This document shows, piece by piece, positions 24,219 to 31,760 of a stretch of 33,646 bases of DNA (the first letter of the stretch is position 1; every line of letters starts with the position of its first letter). The notes below the pieces were generated by a model. It had not been told where the DNA came from. It made no database searches and saw only the letters and a list, made by a program, of their open reading frames with translations. The translations under genes were made by a program, and so were the position numbers. Source of the stretch: Roseovarius sp. (lineage in GTDB: Bacteria; Pseudomonadota; Alphaproteobacteria; Rhodobacterales; Rhodobacteraceae); the NCBI GenBank assembly GCA_002720475.1, contig PBIL01000001.1, positions 49,502-83,147 of the forward strand, given 5' to 3'.

Positions 24219-25949
24219 TCACTGCGCCACGACCGAGACCGGGCGGGGCCTGCCATAGAGCACCTCGTCCTTGTCGCCGAACTTGGCCATCCGTCCCTGG
24301 TGCAGCAGCATGACCTTGTTGACCGAGGCAAGCGCGCTCGGCCGGTGCGCCATGACCACGACCACGCAGCCCCTGTCGCGCATGGTGCGGACCGCCGCGG
24401 CGAGCGCATCGTCGCCATCGGCGTCGAGATTGGAATTGGGCTCGTCGAGCACGATGAGGCGCGGTGTGCCATAGATGGCGCGCGCCAGCCCCAGGCGCTG
24501 GATCTGCCCGCCCGAGAGCGGCCGGGTCATCCGGTCCATATGGGTGGCATAGCCGTCGGGCAGCCCGAGGATCATCTCGTGCACCCCGGCGATGCGCGCG
24601 GCCTCGATGATGTCGGAATCCTTCGCCTCCGGGTCGAAGCGCGCGATGTTCTCGCCGACACTGCCCGACAGGATGTGCAGCGATTGCGGCAGGTAGCCGA
24701 CATGGCGGCCGAGCGCCTCGGGCGTCCATTGATCGAGCGTCGCCCCGTCGAGCCGGATCTCGCCCGCATCCGCCACCCAGGCCCCGACCAGAAGCCGCGC
24801 CAGCGTGGACTTGCCCGCCGCACTGTTGCCCACGACGCCCAGCCCGTCGCCCGCCGAGAGCGCGAAGCTCACCCGGTCGAGAATACGCGGGCGGTCCGCC
24901 TGCCCCTCCGGCCCGGCCGGGGCCAGCTTGGTCAGGGCCGTCACCCGCAGATCGCCCGCGGGCGCTGGCAGCTCGACCCGCGGCTTCTTGGGCGGCATCC
25001 GCTCGAAGATCTCGCGCAGACGCTGATGGGCCTCGCGCGCGCGTCCGATGGCGCGCCACTGGCCGATCACCTGGTCGACCGGGGCAAGCGCCCGGCCGGC
25101 GATGATCGAGGTGGCGATGATCATGCCCGGCGTGATCTCCTGGCGCAGGGCGAGATAGGCTCCGAGCGTGAGAAGCGCCGATTGCAAGAGCAGCCGGAAG
25201 GATTTCGAGAAGGCGGCGAAGCCTTCGGAACGGTCGCTGCCCATCTGCGCCGTGGCGAGCGCCGCGTCATGCATGTCGCGCCAGCGCCGGACCAGCCGCT
25301 CGCGCATGCCGAGCGCGTGCAGGGTTTCGGCGTCGGTCCGGGCCTGGTCGACGAGAGTGCGCTCGGCCGCCTCCATCGACATCGCCCGGTGGATCGATTT
25401 CTGCGCCAGGATCTGGTTGAGCAGGGCGGCGACCGCCACGATGGCCGCCCCGGCCAGTGTCAGCCAGCCGAGCCAGGGATGGATCACGAAGACGAGCGCC
25501 AGAAAGATCGGCATCCAGGGCAGATCGAAGAGCCCGGTGACCGCCGGGCTGCCCAGAAAGCCGCGAACAGCCTCGAGGTCGCGCACCGGCTGGGCGCGGG
25601 GATCGATCTGCGCGCCGCCGCCGATGAGCCCCGCGCGCAGCACGAAGCGGAACGCCTCCTCGCCCAGCTGCGCATCGAGCCGCAGCGCCGCCCGCGACAG
25701 AAGCCGCGCGCGCAGGAAATCGTAGAGCCCCAGAAAGGCATAGAGCACGATGACGATGGCGAAGAGCCCCACCAGCGTGGCCACCGATCCCGACGACAGC
25801 ACCCGGTCATAGACCTGCAGCATGTAGATCGGACCGGTCAGCATCAGAAGGTTGATGACGGCGCTGAAGAGACCTGCCAGCACGAATGTGCGCCGCAGCC
25901 CCCGAAGGGCGCCAAGATAGGGGGTCGTTGCCGGTTTCCTATGCCACAT
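24219..25949 (-). CDS. Type I secretion ABC transporter/permease (PrtD family)
   Basis: From ATG 25949 the product has 576 residues, the normal length for PrtD/PrsD transporters. Membrane helices fill about residues 20-290. The ATPase domain has Walker A GNSAAGKST (374-382), Q-loop Gln422, signature LSGGQ (478-482), Walker B LIVLDEP (498-504) and His535 in AHRPS. PrtD-family proteins lack the C39 peptidase-like domain of HlyB, as here. The enzyme energises one-step export of unfolded proteins carrying C-terminal signals; in rhizobia PrsDE exports glycanases acting on exopolysaccharide. The frame is open 73 codons further upstream, but that region has no family similarity. The ribosome site is weak. 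Confidence 0.93.
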   Translation of the reverse strand: MWHRKPATTPYLGALRGLRRTFVLAGLFSAVINLLMLTGPIYMLQVYDRVLSSGSVATLVGLFAIVIVLYAFLGLYDFLRARLLSRAALRLDAQLGEEAFRFVLRAGLIGGGAQIDPRAQPVRDLEAVRGFLGSPAVTGLFDLPWMPIFLALVFVIHPWLGWLTLAGAAIVAVAALLNQILAQKSIHRAMSMEAAERTLVDQARTDAETLHALGMRERLVRRWRDMHDAALATAQMGSDRSEGFAAFSKSFRLLLQSALLTLGAYLALRQEITPGMIIATSIIAGRALAPVDQVIGQWRAIGRAREAHQRLREIFERMPPKKPRVELPAPAGDLRVTALTKLAPAGPEGQADRPRILDRVSFALSAGDGLGVVGNSAAGKSTLARLLVGAWVADAGEIRLDGATLDQWTPEALGRHVGYLPQSLHILSGSVGENIARFDPEAKDSDIIEAARIAGVHEMILGLPDGYATHMDRMTRPLSGGQIQRLGLARAIYGTPRLIVLDEPNSNLDADGDDALAAAVRTMRDRGCVVVVMAHRPSALASVNKVMLLHQGRMAKFGDKDEVLYGRPRPVSVVAQ

Positions 25950-26010
25950 GCCGCTTCGCCACTGCCTGTCTCGCCCGCCTGTTTTCCACCAGTATAAAGA
26001 ACAATCCGGC

Positions 26011-26035
26011 CCCTGTCGCATGATTGTCGACAGGG
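26011..26035. promoter_or_regulatory. Inverted repeat upstream of the type I secretion operon
   Basis: CCCTGTCG (26011-26018) and CGACAGGG (26028-26035) are perfect 8-base arms separated by 9 bases, about 60 bases ahead of the ABC transporter start. The half-site symmetry and position suit an operator or regulator-binding site. The rest of 25950-26220 shows no gene. Confidence 0.4.
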
Positions 26036-26169
26036 ATTCCACAGCGCGGTGGCGAATTTGTGGCGCGAGGGCGGTTTTGCGTCGGTCTCTCGTCGGTATT
26101 CGATCGGTCCCCGCGCGGCCCCGGGACACGGGACAGGAGCGGCCGGGAAGGCAGGCCCCCGGACGCAAA

Positions 26170-26189
26170 CAGCCCCCGGGCGGGGGCTG
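26170..26189 (-). terminator. GC-rich hairpin after the second VPLPA-CTERM gene
   Basis: CAGCCCCC (26170-26177) pairs with GGGGGCTG (26182-26189) around a 4-base loop. Read on the minus strand, the stem lies about 31 bases after the stop at 26221 and is followed by TTTG, a short U-run. It would separate this gene from the secretion operon downstream. Confidence 0.6.
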
Positions 26190-26220
26190 CCAGCGAGATC
26201 ATCCGGGTGTCGAACGTCCG

Positions 26221-26796
26221 TCAGGCCACCTTGCGACGGCGGCGGACAGCAATCCCCAGGCCACCGAGCGCGGTGATCAGGAGAAGGCCACCGGCGGGGA
26301 GGGGGATGGGAACGGCACCACCAAACTCCGTGACATGGCTCAGGCCAGACGCTGAATTGCCATCCCAAGTCAGTTCCAGGCTTCCACCATTGGTCTCGTT
26401 ACGCACGAGGACAGTGTTGAACGTATTCCCGCCCCCAATCTTCATAAGGATGTAGAGTGCCGACGTGGTAAACGGATTGGGAGCAGGCTCGGTCTTGAAA
26501 CCTGTCGCGAAAGCAGCATCGCCAGGAAACAGATTGGCGTTCACGAAACTGGTTTCGTTCGTCAGATTTGGCGGGTGGACGGTAAAGACACCCCCAACGC
26601 CAGGGCTAAAAACGCCCGGCTCCGCATTGAGCACGGAGCACGCGGCAGAACAACTCAACGTCCCGCGCTCTCCTGTCAAGCCGACAGGATCATCGTAGAC
26701 TGTGATATCTATCGTCGCAGCCTGAGCCAGACCTACGCTCAGAGCCATTAGAACAGCAATCACGGATGTCGCTACAATTCTCTTCAACTCAAACAT
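26221..26796 (-). CDS. Secreted VPLPA-CTERM sorting-domain protein (second copy of the class)
   Basis: From ATG 26796, with GGAG ten bases ahead, the product has 191 residues; an ATG five codons earlier lacks a ribosome site. The signal peptide covers about residues 1-26 (MFELKRIVATSVIAVLMALS, cleavage after AQA). The C-terminus has IPLPAGG, a hydrophobic helix and a RRRRKVA basic tail: the VPLPA-type sorting signal. The body is beta-rich with a Cys pair (LSCSAACS) and matches no enzyme I recognise. Like the protein at 1677-2324, it should be exported and handled by the EpsI-linked exosortase. It has its own promoter-like sequence and terminator, so it is probably expressed alone. Confidence 0.82.
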   Translation of the reverse strand: MFELKRIVATSVIAVLMALSVGLAQAATIDITVYDDPVGLTGERGTLSCSAACSVLNAEPGVFSPGVGGVFTVHPPNLTNETSFVNANLFPGDAAFATGFKTEPAPNPFTTSALYILMKIGGGNTFNTVLVRNETNGGSLELTWDGNSASGLSHVTEFGGAVPIPLPAGGLLLITALGGLGIAVRRRRKVA

Positions 26797-26859
26797 CTTA
26801 ACCCACTCCATAGAAGACCAATGCCGCCCTGACCTGGACAGGTTCGGGCGATTTCAAGC

Positions 26860-26892
26860 CATGACCTGACCATGCCTGACGAGCATGCCTAG
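26860..26892. repeat. Three CATG(A)CCTGA-like short repeats in the leader of the VPLPA-CTERM gene
   Basis: CATGACCTGAC (26860-26870), CATGCCTGAC (26871-26880) and CATGCCTAG (26884-26892) follow each other just downstream of the predicted transcription start, 64-96 bases before the start codon. They could be regulator sites. The copies are short, so chance cannot be excluded. Confidence 0.4.
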
Positions 26893-26902
26893 TTGACGCC
26901 GT

Positions 26903-26931
26903 ATTATCGCCTCATTTTCGTCCCAAGTCAA
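26903..26931 (-). promoter_or_regulatory. Sigma-70-type promoter of the second VPLPA-CTERM gene
   Basis: On the minus strand, TTGACT (26931-26926), a spacer of exactly 17 bases and GATAAT (26908-26903) each match the consensus at five of six positions. Transcription would begin near 26896 and give a leader of about 100 bases before ATG 26796. This is one of the two best promoter matches I found in the window. Confidence 0.65.
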
Positions 26932-27040
26932 AAGAACGTGGCCGGGGATGGCGCAGCACAACCCTGGGAAGAACCCCGGACTGTTTCGGCAACAGATCAC
27001 ACGCCTGTGGCGAGTGTGTTGCCTGAAAGGAAACAACTGT

Positions 27041-27062
27041 CGCCGACCCCTTGGGGGCGGCG
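27041..27062 (-). terminator. Possible terminator of the small membrane protein gene
   Basis: CGCCG-A-CCC (27041-27049) can pair with GGG-G-CGGCG (27054-27062) with one internal mismatch. On the minus strand it lies about 36 bases after the stop at 27098 and is followed by a mixed T-rich stretch (GTTGTTT). Confidence 0.45.
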
Positions 27063-27097
27063 GCGGGCGTGATTCGTTTCTTCGGGGAAGGACCGGC

Positions 27098-27322
27098 TCA
27101 GCCGCCCTCCGGGCCCACCAGGGCATAGGGCCTGGCCGATGCGCCGCTGTCCTGCGGATCCGGGTGGCGGGCGATGGCAAGGGCCGCGAACCCCAGCACG
27201 GCGGCCACGCCCGTGGCGGAGTAGATCAGAAGGGCCATCCAGATCGGGTATCCCAGCAGCACCGCCCCGAAGGCCGCAGCGGCCCCGAACCCCGTTCCGG
27301 CAAGGATCAACCCGATGATCAT
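27098..27322 (-). CDS. Small two-helix membrane protein of unknown function
   Basis: The 74-residue product is mostly two hydrophobic helices: IIGLILAGTGFGAAAAFGAVLL and MALLIYSATGVAAVLGFAALAI, joined by a short GYPIW turn and followed by a polar tail. A strong AGGAGG eight bases before ATG 27322 supports translation; an ATG eight codons upstream is less well placed. Nothing identifies a function. It stands alone between the repA gene and the VPLPA-CTERM gene, on the same strand as both. Confidence 0.65.
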   Translation of the reverse strand: MIIGLILAGTGFGAAAAFGAVLLGYPIWMALLIYSATGVAAVLGFAALAIARHPDPQDSGASARPYALVGPEGG

Positions 27323-27510
27323 GCGGCACCCCTCCTGGCGATTCAACTCAAGATTGAACGTATGATCCCTTACTCCACCTGTAAAGATAAGACTGCATTG
27401 CGCCCAAAGCTAAGCACGATTGCGGCAAAATTCTGTCAGGAAATCGTTACCTTTGCCGATAGCCCCCGAATTTCACCCGCAACCCGAGTCCTCACGGCAA
27501 CACATCCCCC

Positions 27511-28521
27511 TCATCCGCGCTTGCGCACCCAGCCCAGGAAGGCCGCGTCGGGGCTGCGCAGGCGCGGGCGGCCCGTCGTCACCCACCAGGCGCGCCAGTC
27601 GGCCTCGAGCGCGTGGACATCCGCGCCGGGGCTGAGGCGGCGCGCCTCGTCGAGCGCCTCGGGGCTCGGGCGCGGCCCCTCGCCGGGGGCCAGCACCACC
27701 TGTCGGGGACGGACATGGATCATGTCGCCCGGCTCCTCGGCGAGATCGTAATCGGGCAGGTGATTGGTGGCGATCATGTCGCGGATCATGCGGCGGAACA
27801 CCCGCAGCGGCGAGGCGGAGCCGGACTTGTGCGCCAGAACCGCCAGCGAGATGCGCCAGCCCGGCTGATGGCCGCAATGCTTGCGCGCAAGCTCGTAGAT
27901 GCGCCGTTCGAGCGGCTTGCGCAGGCGGAAATAGTCGCGGCTGAGCGTGAGGACGGATTTCGCCAGCACCGCCCGGTAGAGCCATTCCGCGAGCGTCACC
28001 CGCACCGAGACCATCCGGCCGCCGCGGGTGCGGCGCTGGATCTGCCAGGTCTCGATCAGGCCGAAGCCGGTCGTCGTCTCGACCTCGGCGGTGGCGAGAT
28101 TGGTGGTGATGCGTGTGCCCGCGAGCCGCTCGAAGGCCTCGACCAGCCGGCGATAGCCGTCGCCGGAAGTCTCGCGATTGGTGGCCACCAGGAGGTCATG
28201 GGCGCGCAGATGCAGCGTGCGGCTCACGGGGCGCCCGGCATTGAGCGCGGCCATCAGCTGGCTGATGCAATAGATCAGGATGTCCTTGTCGAAGAGCGTG
28301 GCGCGGCCCTTGACGGAGGGCGTCACGGTGATGGTCACGTCGTTGTGGCGGTAGGAGAGCACCCGCAGATCGGCCCGGGTGGAGAGCGAGAAGAGCGGAT
28401 GCTCCATCGAGGCGAGATCGTCCTTGGGCAGCGCATCGAAGATGTCGCAGACGAAGAAATCGCCCGTCGGATGACGCTCCGGCAGCAGCCCCGGCCGCCC
28501 TGATCCCGCGTAACTGCCCAT
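27511..28521 (-). CDS. repA: RepA-type plasmid replication initiator (RPA family)
   Basis: This 336-residue protein contains MEHPLFSLSTRADLRVLSY (39-57), FDKDILIYCISQLMAAL, LVEAFERLAGTRITTNL and DYFRLRKPLERRIYELARKHCG, the recognisable core of the replication initiator protein A family (PF10134), one of the main plasmid replicase types of Rhodobacterales. It should bind the iterons found 86-149 bases upstream of its start and open the adjacent origin. The gene is divergent from parAB, the usual layout of RepA replicons. The start at 28521 is chosen because the family N-terminal region (PERHPTGDFFVCDIFDALPKDD) follows it directly. Length is normal. Confidence 0.92.
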   Translation of the reverse strand: MGSYAGSGRPGLLPERHPTGDFFVCDIFDALPKDDLASMEHPLFSLSTRADLRVLSYRHNDVTITVTPSVKGRATLFDKDILIYCISQLMAALNAGRPVSRTLHLRAHDLLVATNRETSGDGYRRLVEAFERLAGTRITTNLATAEVETTTGFGLIETWQIQRRTRGGRMVSVRVTLAEWLYRAVLAKSVLTLSRDYFRLRKPLERRIYELARKHCGHQPGWRISLAVLAHKSGSASPLRVFRRMIRDMIATNHLPDYDLAEEPGDMIHVRPRQVVLAPGEGPRPSPEALDEARRLSPGADVHALEADWRAWWVTTGRPRLRSPDAAFLGWVRKRG

Positions 28522-28925
28522 GCCCCCTGCCCGCTCTTGTCTTTCGGGGTTTCATTATCACCACCTTACGCAGGCAGCGGGCGGAGCGTCCAGAGTTTCG
28601 GGGCGGGCGATCGTGGCTTCGGAATCGCGCGATCGTGGCTTCGGAGTCGCGTCATCGTGGCTTCGGAATCGCCCCGAGGCCCCGGAAGCGCGAAATCCGC
28701 CTTTGAAAACAGGGCTCTGGGAAAACGCCCGATGCGCTTAACTATTAAATAACAATTCAATAACTGCAAAATTCCTGACTGCGCCCGGCACGGGACGCCC
28801 CGCACCGGACGGAACCACCGGAATTTGCCGAGAGAAGGGCAGAAGAAGGCCGAATCGACCCCGTTCAGGACAGGAAAATATTCCCATGTGCGCCATTTTG
28901 AGATACATATCGAAAAACAGAGCAC
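28522..28925. other. Intergenic origin-like region between repA and parA
   Basis: This 404-base gap holds no gene. Beyond the iterons listed separately, it contains an AT-rich stretch at about 28738-28776 (TTAACTATTAAATAACAATT and on), a natural candidate for the unwinding element. Near the parA start lie CATGTGC (28885-28891) and its inverse GCACATG (28922-28928), plus two CATATCG copies 26 bases apart (28906 and 28932), which may be parA operator sites. A GATAAT-like -10 hexamer for repA occurs on the minus strand at 28557-28552, without a convincing -35. Confidence 0.6.
28607..28670. repeat. Three RepA iterons at an exact 22-bp period
   Basis: GCGATCGTGGCTTCGGAATC begins at 28607, a copy with one change (GGAGTC) at 28629, and a third (GTCATCGTGG...GGAATC) at 28651. 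The core ATCGTGGCTTCGGA is identical in all three. The 22-base spacing is two helical turns, placing all sites on the same face, as expected for initiator binding. Only a poor fourth match follows, out of phase. Confidence 0.85.
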
Positions 28926-30335
28926 ATGAGGCATATCGTGGCACGTGACGGGTCTTCCCCCCTCCCCCCCTATTTCAACATCTCTCCGGATGCCGCGATG
29001 GCCGATCTCGACCCGCCGCAGATGACGGGCGATTTCGAGCGGATCGCGGCGGCGTGCCGGCGCGGACGGCAGGATCTCGCGTCGCGCGGGCTCGACGAGA
29101 GCGGCACGCGCAAGCTGCGCCTCTTCTCGACCTGGGAGATCACCCGCTATCTCATCCCCATCGCCACCGCCCATTTCCGCCGCGTGCTCAAGGCCAATCC
29201 CGACCTGCCCCAGGGACGTTCGGAAACCGAGGGCGGGGCAAGGTGGTTCACCCTCGACGAGGTGCTGCGGCTGCGCGCGCATTTCGCGGCGGAAGGATCG
29301 AAGACCAAGGAGTACAGGCCCTGGCGCCCCGAGGGCCTGCCCGCCAAGATGATCGCGGTCGCCAATTTCAAGGGCGGGGTCGGCAAGACCTCGACCGCGG
29401 CGCATCTGGCGATGTCGGCGGCGCTCGACGGCTACCGGGTGCTGGTGGTCGATCTCGACAGCCAGGGCTCGATGACCTCGATCTTCGGCGGATCGGTCGA
29501 GGATGAATGGGGCACCGTCTTTCCCCTGCTCGCCCGCCATTACGGGCGGCACCTGCAGGAGGAGAACCGCCAGCGCGTGCAGCGCAACGAGGCACCACAG
29601 CCGATCGACGACACGCTTGCCGAGGCGATGAAGCTGCGCGCCCAGGATCTCATCCAGACGACCCACTGGCCCAATATCGACCTGATCGGCGCACAGCTCA
29701 ATCTCTACTGGTCCGAGTTCCAGATCCCGGTCTGGCGCATGGGCGCGCGCAGCTGGAAGCTCTGGGAGGCGCTGACCGAGAGTCTCGAGGCCGACGGCAT
29801 CCTGCAGGACTACGATCTCGTGTTTCTCGACACGCCGCCGGCGCTTGGCTATCTCACGATCAACGGGCTGGCGGCGGCCGACATCCTGCTGGTGCCGCTT
29901 GGCGCGTCCTTTCTCGAGTTCGACTCGACGGGCCGGTTCTTCGAGATGCTGCACGCCACCTTCCAGTCCATCGAGGAGGGCGAGAACATGGCGGCACGCG
30001 CCCTGGGCCGCGAGGGGGTGCGCTTCGAATGGGATGCGGTGCGCGCGCTCATCACCCGCTACGATGCCGGGCAGCAGGCCGAACTGGCCGGGCTGATGCA
30101 GGCCTATCTCGGCCACGCCCTTGCCCCGCAGCGGCAGGATTTCACCGCGCTCATCGGCCAGGCGGGCGAGCAGGTGAGCGGCATCTACGAGGCCGATTAC
30201 CGCGACTTCAACCGCGAGACCTATATCCGCGGGCGCGAGACCTTCGACGCCACCTATGCCGCCTTCAAGAAGCTGCTCTTCGGGGTCTGGCGGCGCGACC
30301 AGCTGGCCATGGCCGGGCGGGAGGTGGCGGAATGA
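28926..30335 (+). CDS. parA: ParA-type partition ATPase with N-terminal DNA-binding extension
   Basis: This product of up to 469 residues has a long N-terminal region (about 30-140) with a MerR-like segment LRLFSTWEITRYLIP and WFTLDEVLRLRAHF, typical of type Ia ParA proteins that also repress their own operon. The ATPase core has the deviant Walker A FKGGVGKTS (148-156, Lys154 and signature Lys149), DLDSQGS (176-182) and YDLVFLDTPPALG (Asp302). It should position plasmid copies over the nucleoid together with ParB. The start is uncertain: ATG 28998 gives MADLDPPQMTGDF, which looks more like the family's N-terminus and would leave a longer leader. parB follows after a gap holding a parS-like palindrome. 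Confidence 0.93.
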   Translation: MRHIVARDGSSPLPPYFNISPDAAMADLDPPQMTGDFERIAAACRRGRQDLASRGLDESGTRKLRLFSTWEITRYLIPIATAHFRRVLKANPDLPQGRSETEGGARWFTLDEVLRLRAHFAAEGSKTKEYRPWRPEGLPAKMIAVANFKGGVGKTSTAAHLAMSAALDGYRVLVVDLDSQGSMTSIFGGSVEDEWGTVFPLLARHYGRHLQEENRQRVQRNEAPQPIDDTLAEAMKLRAQDLIQTTHWPNIDLIGAQLNLYWSEFQIPVWRMGARSWKLWEALTESLEADGILQDYDLVFLDTPPALGYLTINGLAAADILLVPLGASFLEFDSTGRFFEMLHATFQSIEEGENMAARALGREGVRFEWDAVRALITRYDAGQQAELAGLMQAYLGHALAPQRQDFTALIGQAGEQVSGIYEADYRDFNRETYIRGRETFDATYAAFKKLLFGVWRRDQLAMAGREVAE

Positions 30336-30368
30336 GGCACCCGACCCCCCTGCCCCGCCCCGTGAAAC

Positions 30369-30384
30369 GTTTCGCATGCGAAAC
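30369..30384. promoter_or_regulatory. parS-like palindrome, site 1 (between parA and parB)
   Basis: GTTTCGCATGCGAAAC is a perfect 16-base palindrome in the 87-base parA-parB gap. An identical copy lies right after parB. It overlaps a second palindrome, GAAACGTTTC (30364-30373). It resembles the chromosomal parS (TGTTTCACGTGAAACA) but with a different centre and two extra bases, so it is probably the plasmid-specific ParB site. Confidence 0.75.
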
Positions 30385-30422
30385 ACGTCCCCCCATTCCC
30401 CCGGCCCCTCGGGAGGTCTGCC

Positions 30423-31490
30423 ATGGCCAAGCGTAAACGTCTCGGCGGCCCGCTGCAGGATTACCTGGGCACATCGGAGGAGGCCGCGCCGCCGCCGGTC
30501 GCCAGCGCGGCCCCGATTGCCCGGGTGGCGGGGGACGCCTCGCTCAACGCGGCCTTCGAGGAGGTCAGCCGCGAGCTGAGCGCCGCGCGCAGCGAGGGAC
30601 GGCTGGTGCAGCGCCTCTCCCTCGACCGGATCGAGGCCGCCTGGCTGATACGGGACCGGTCCCATCCGGGCACCGGGGAGGATCCGGATTTCGCGGCGCT
30701 GCTCGAGAGCCTGCGGCGCTTCGGCCAGCGCACCCCGATCGAGGTGGTCGATCTGGGGCAGGGGCGCTACGGGCTCATCTCGGGCTGGCGGCGGCTGACC
30801 GCGCTGACCCGGCTTCGCGACGAGACGGGCGAGGCACGATTCGACACTGTTCTGGCCTTTCTGCGCCAACCGGCAAGTTCCGAAGAGGCCTATGTCTCGA
30901 TGGTCGAGGAGAACGAGATCCGGCTGGGGCTGAGTTATTACGAACGTGCCCGGATCGCAGCGAAATCGGTCGAGGCGGGTGTGTTCGACACGCCCAGGGC
31001 GGCTTTGCAGGCGCTCTTCGCCTCGGCGTCCCGGGCCAAGCGCTCCAAGATCGGCTCCTTCCTGACCCTCTACGAGGCGCTCGGGGATGCCGTTCGGTTC
31101 CCCCAGGCCCTGACCGAGCGGCTTGGGCTCGCGCTGGTCAGGATCATCGAGGCCGATGACAGCGCCGGATCCCGGCTCCGGGCGCATCTCGAACAGTCCG
31201 AAACAGACACTGTCGAGGCGGAACAGAGCCTGATTGCGGGCTTTATCGAGAAGGAAAGCCCCCCTGCTCCCACGGCGTCTTCAGAGGTATCGGGGCCACC
31301 CGCAACCGCACCAGACGGTTCTGAACGGTCCGTCCAGAAGGTGGAATCCGTCTCTGATACGGCCAAAGAGGTCTGTCCGGGCCTCTATCTCACCGAGAAA
31401 GGCGGCTCTTTGCGCCTCTCCGGCCCGGCCATCGGCCCGGCGTTTCGTGCCCGGCTCGAGGCCTGGCTGCGAGGGCTTGCCGAGGAGTGA
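30423..31490 (+). CDS. parB: ParB-type centromere-binding partition protein
   Basis: This 355-residue protein opens with a basic MAKRKRLGGPLQDYL. The ParB nucleotide-binding core follows, with ISGWRRLTALTRL at 119-131 (GxRR box) and MVEENEIRLGLSYYERARIA (160-179), equivalent to the ENxQR-DLSPxE motif. A helix-turn-helix region comes next (about 180-240) and then a Ser/Pro/Glu-rich linker and C-terminal segment. GGGAGG lies six bases before ATG 30423. It should load on the two flanking palindromes and engage ParA for segregation. Confidence 0.92.
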   Translation: MAKRKRLGGPLQDYLGTSEEAAPPPVASAAPIARVAGDASLNAAFEEVSRELSAARSEGRLVQRLSLDRIEAAWLIRDRSHPGTGEDPDFAALLESLRRFGQRTPIEVVDLGQGRYGLISGWRRLTALTRLRDETGEARFDTVLAFLRQPASSEEAYVSMVEENEIRLGLSYYERARIAAKSVEAGVFDTPRAALQALFASASRAKRSKIGSFLTLYEALGDAVRFPQALTERLGLALVRIIEADDSAGSRLRAHLEQSETDTVEAEQSLIAGFIEKESPPAPTASSEVSGPPATAPDGSERSVQKVESVSDTAKEVCPGLYLTEKGGSLRLSGPAIGPAFRARLEAWLRGLAEE

Positions 31491-31501
31491 ACCGCGGCCC
31501 G

Positions 31502-31523
31502 AATGTTTCGCATGCGAAACATT
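31502..31523. promoter_or_regulatory. parS-like palindrome, site 2 (downstream of parB)
   Basis: This second copy of GTTTCGCATGCGAAAC (31505-31520) starts 14 bases after the parB stop. Here the symmetry extends three bases on each side, giving a perfect 22-base palindrome (AAT ... ATT). Because it lies outside the parA promoter region, a centromere role is more likely than a purely regulatory one. Confidence 0.75.
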
Positions 31524-31690
31524 GGGGCGTCTGCGGCACTCCGTGGACCGGCGTCGCCATCCGGAGCCGAGTCCCTGGCCCTGCCGTCGTCCCCAAACCC
31601 GTCATGCACCAAGACTGAAACGGGACCACTCGGCAGGGGCGGACCAGTATGTCGGATGCAGGATTGCTCGGGATGGCGCGTAGATCACTG

Positions 31691-31760
31691 ATAGCCCTTG
31701 GGCGGTAATTCAGATCAATAGCCCAGGGGCTATATTGACGAGATATAGCCTGTGAGCTAT
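31691..31760. promoter_or_regulatory. Three 16-bp operator-like palindromes at a 27-bp period upstream of hipB
   Basis: ATAGCCCTTGGGCGGT (31691), ATAGCCCAGGGGCTAT (31718) and ATAGCCTGTGAGCTAT (31745) are spaced by exactly 27 bases. Site 2 has perfect 7-base arms, site 3 has ATAGC/GCTAT arms, and site 1 is degenerate on its right arm. Site 3 covers the spacer and the first bases of the -10 box of the hipB promoter, which fits autorepression by HipB. Confidence 0.75.

Noticed and set aside
21234..24313. Two long plus-strand ORFs (491 and 490 codons) opposite the TolC and HlyD genes
   Set aside because: The minus strand encodes complete type I secretion proteins; the plus readings are compositional shadows.
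28673..28691. Possible fourth iteron
   Set aside because: Only about 13 of 19 positions match and it is 19, not 22, bases from the previous copy.
28566..31187. 873-codon minus-strand ORF spanning parA and parB
   Set aside because: Although the longest antisense frame here, it crosses the intergenic gap, iterons and both partition genes and has no domain. ParA and ParB motifs on the plus strand are unmistakable.
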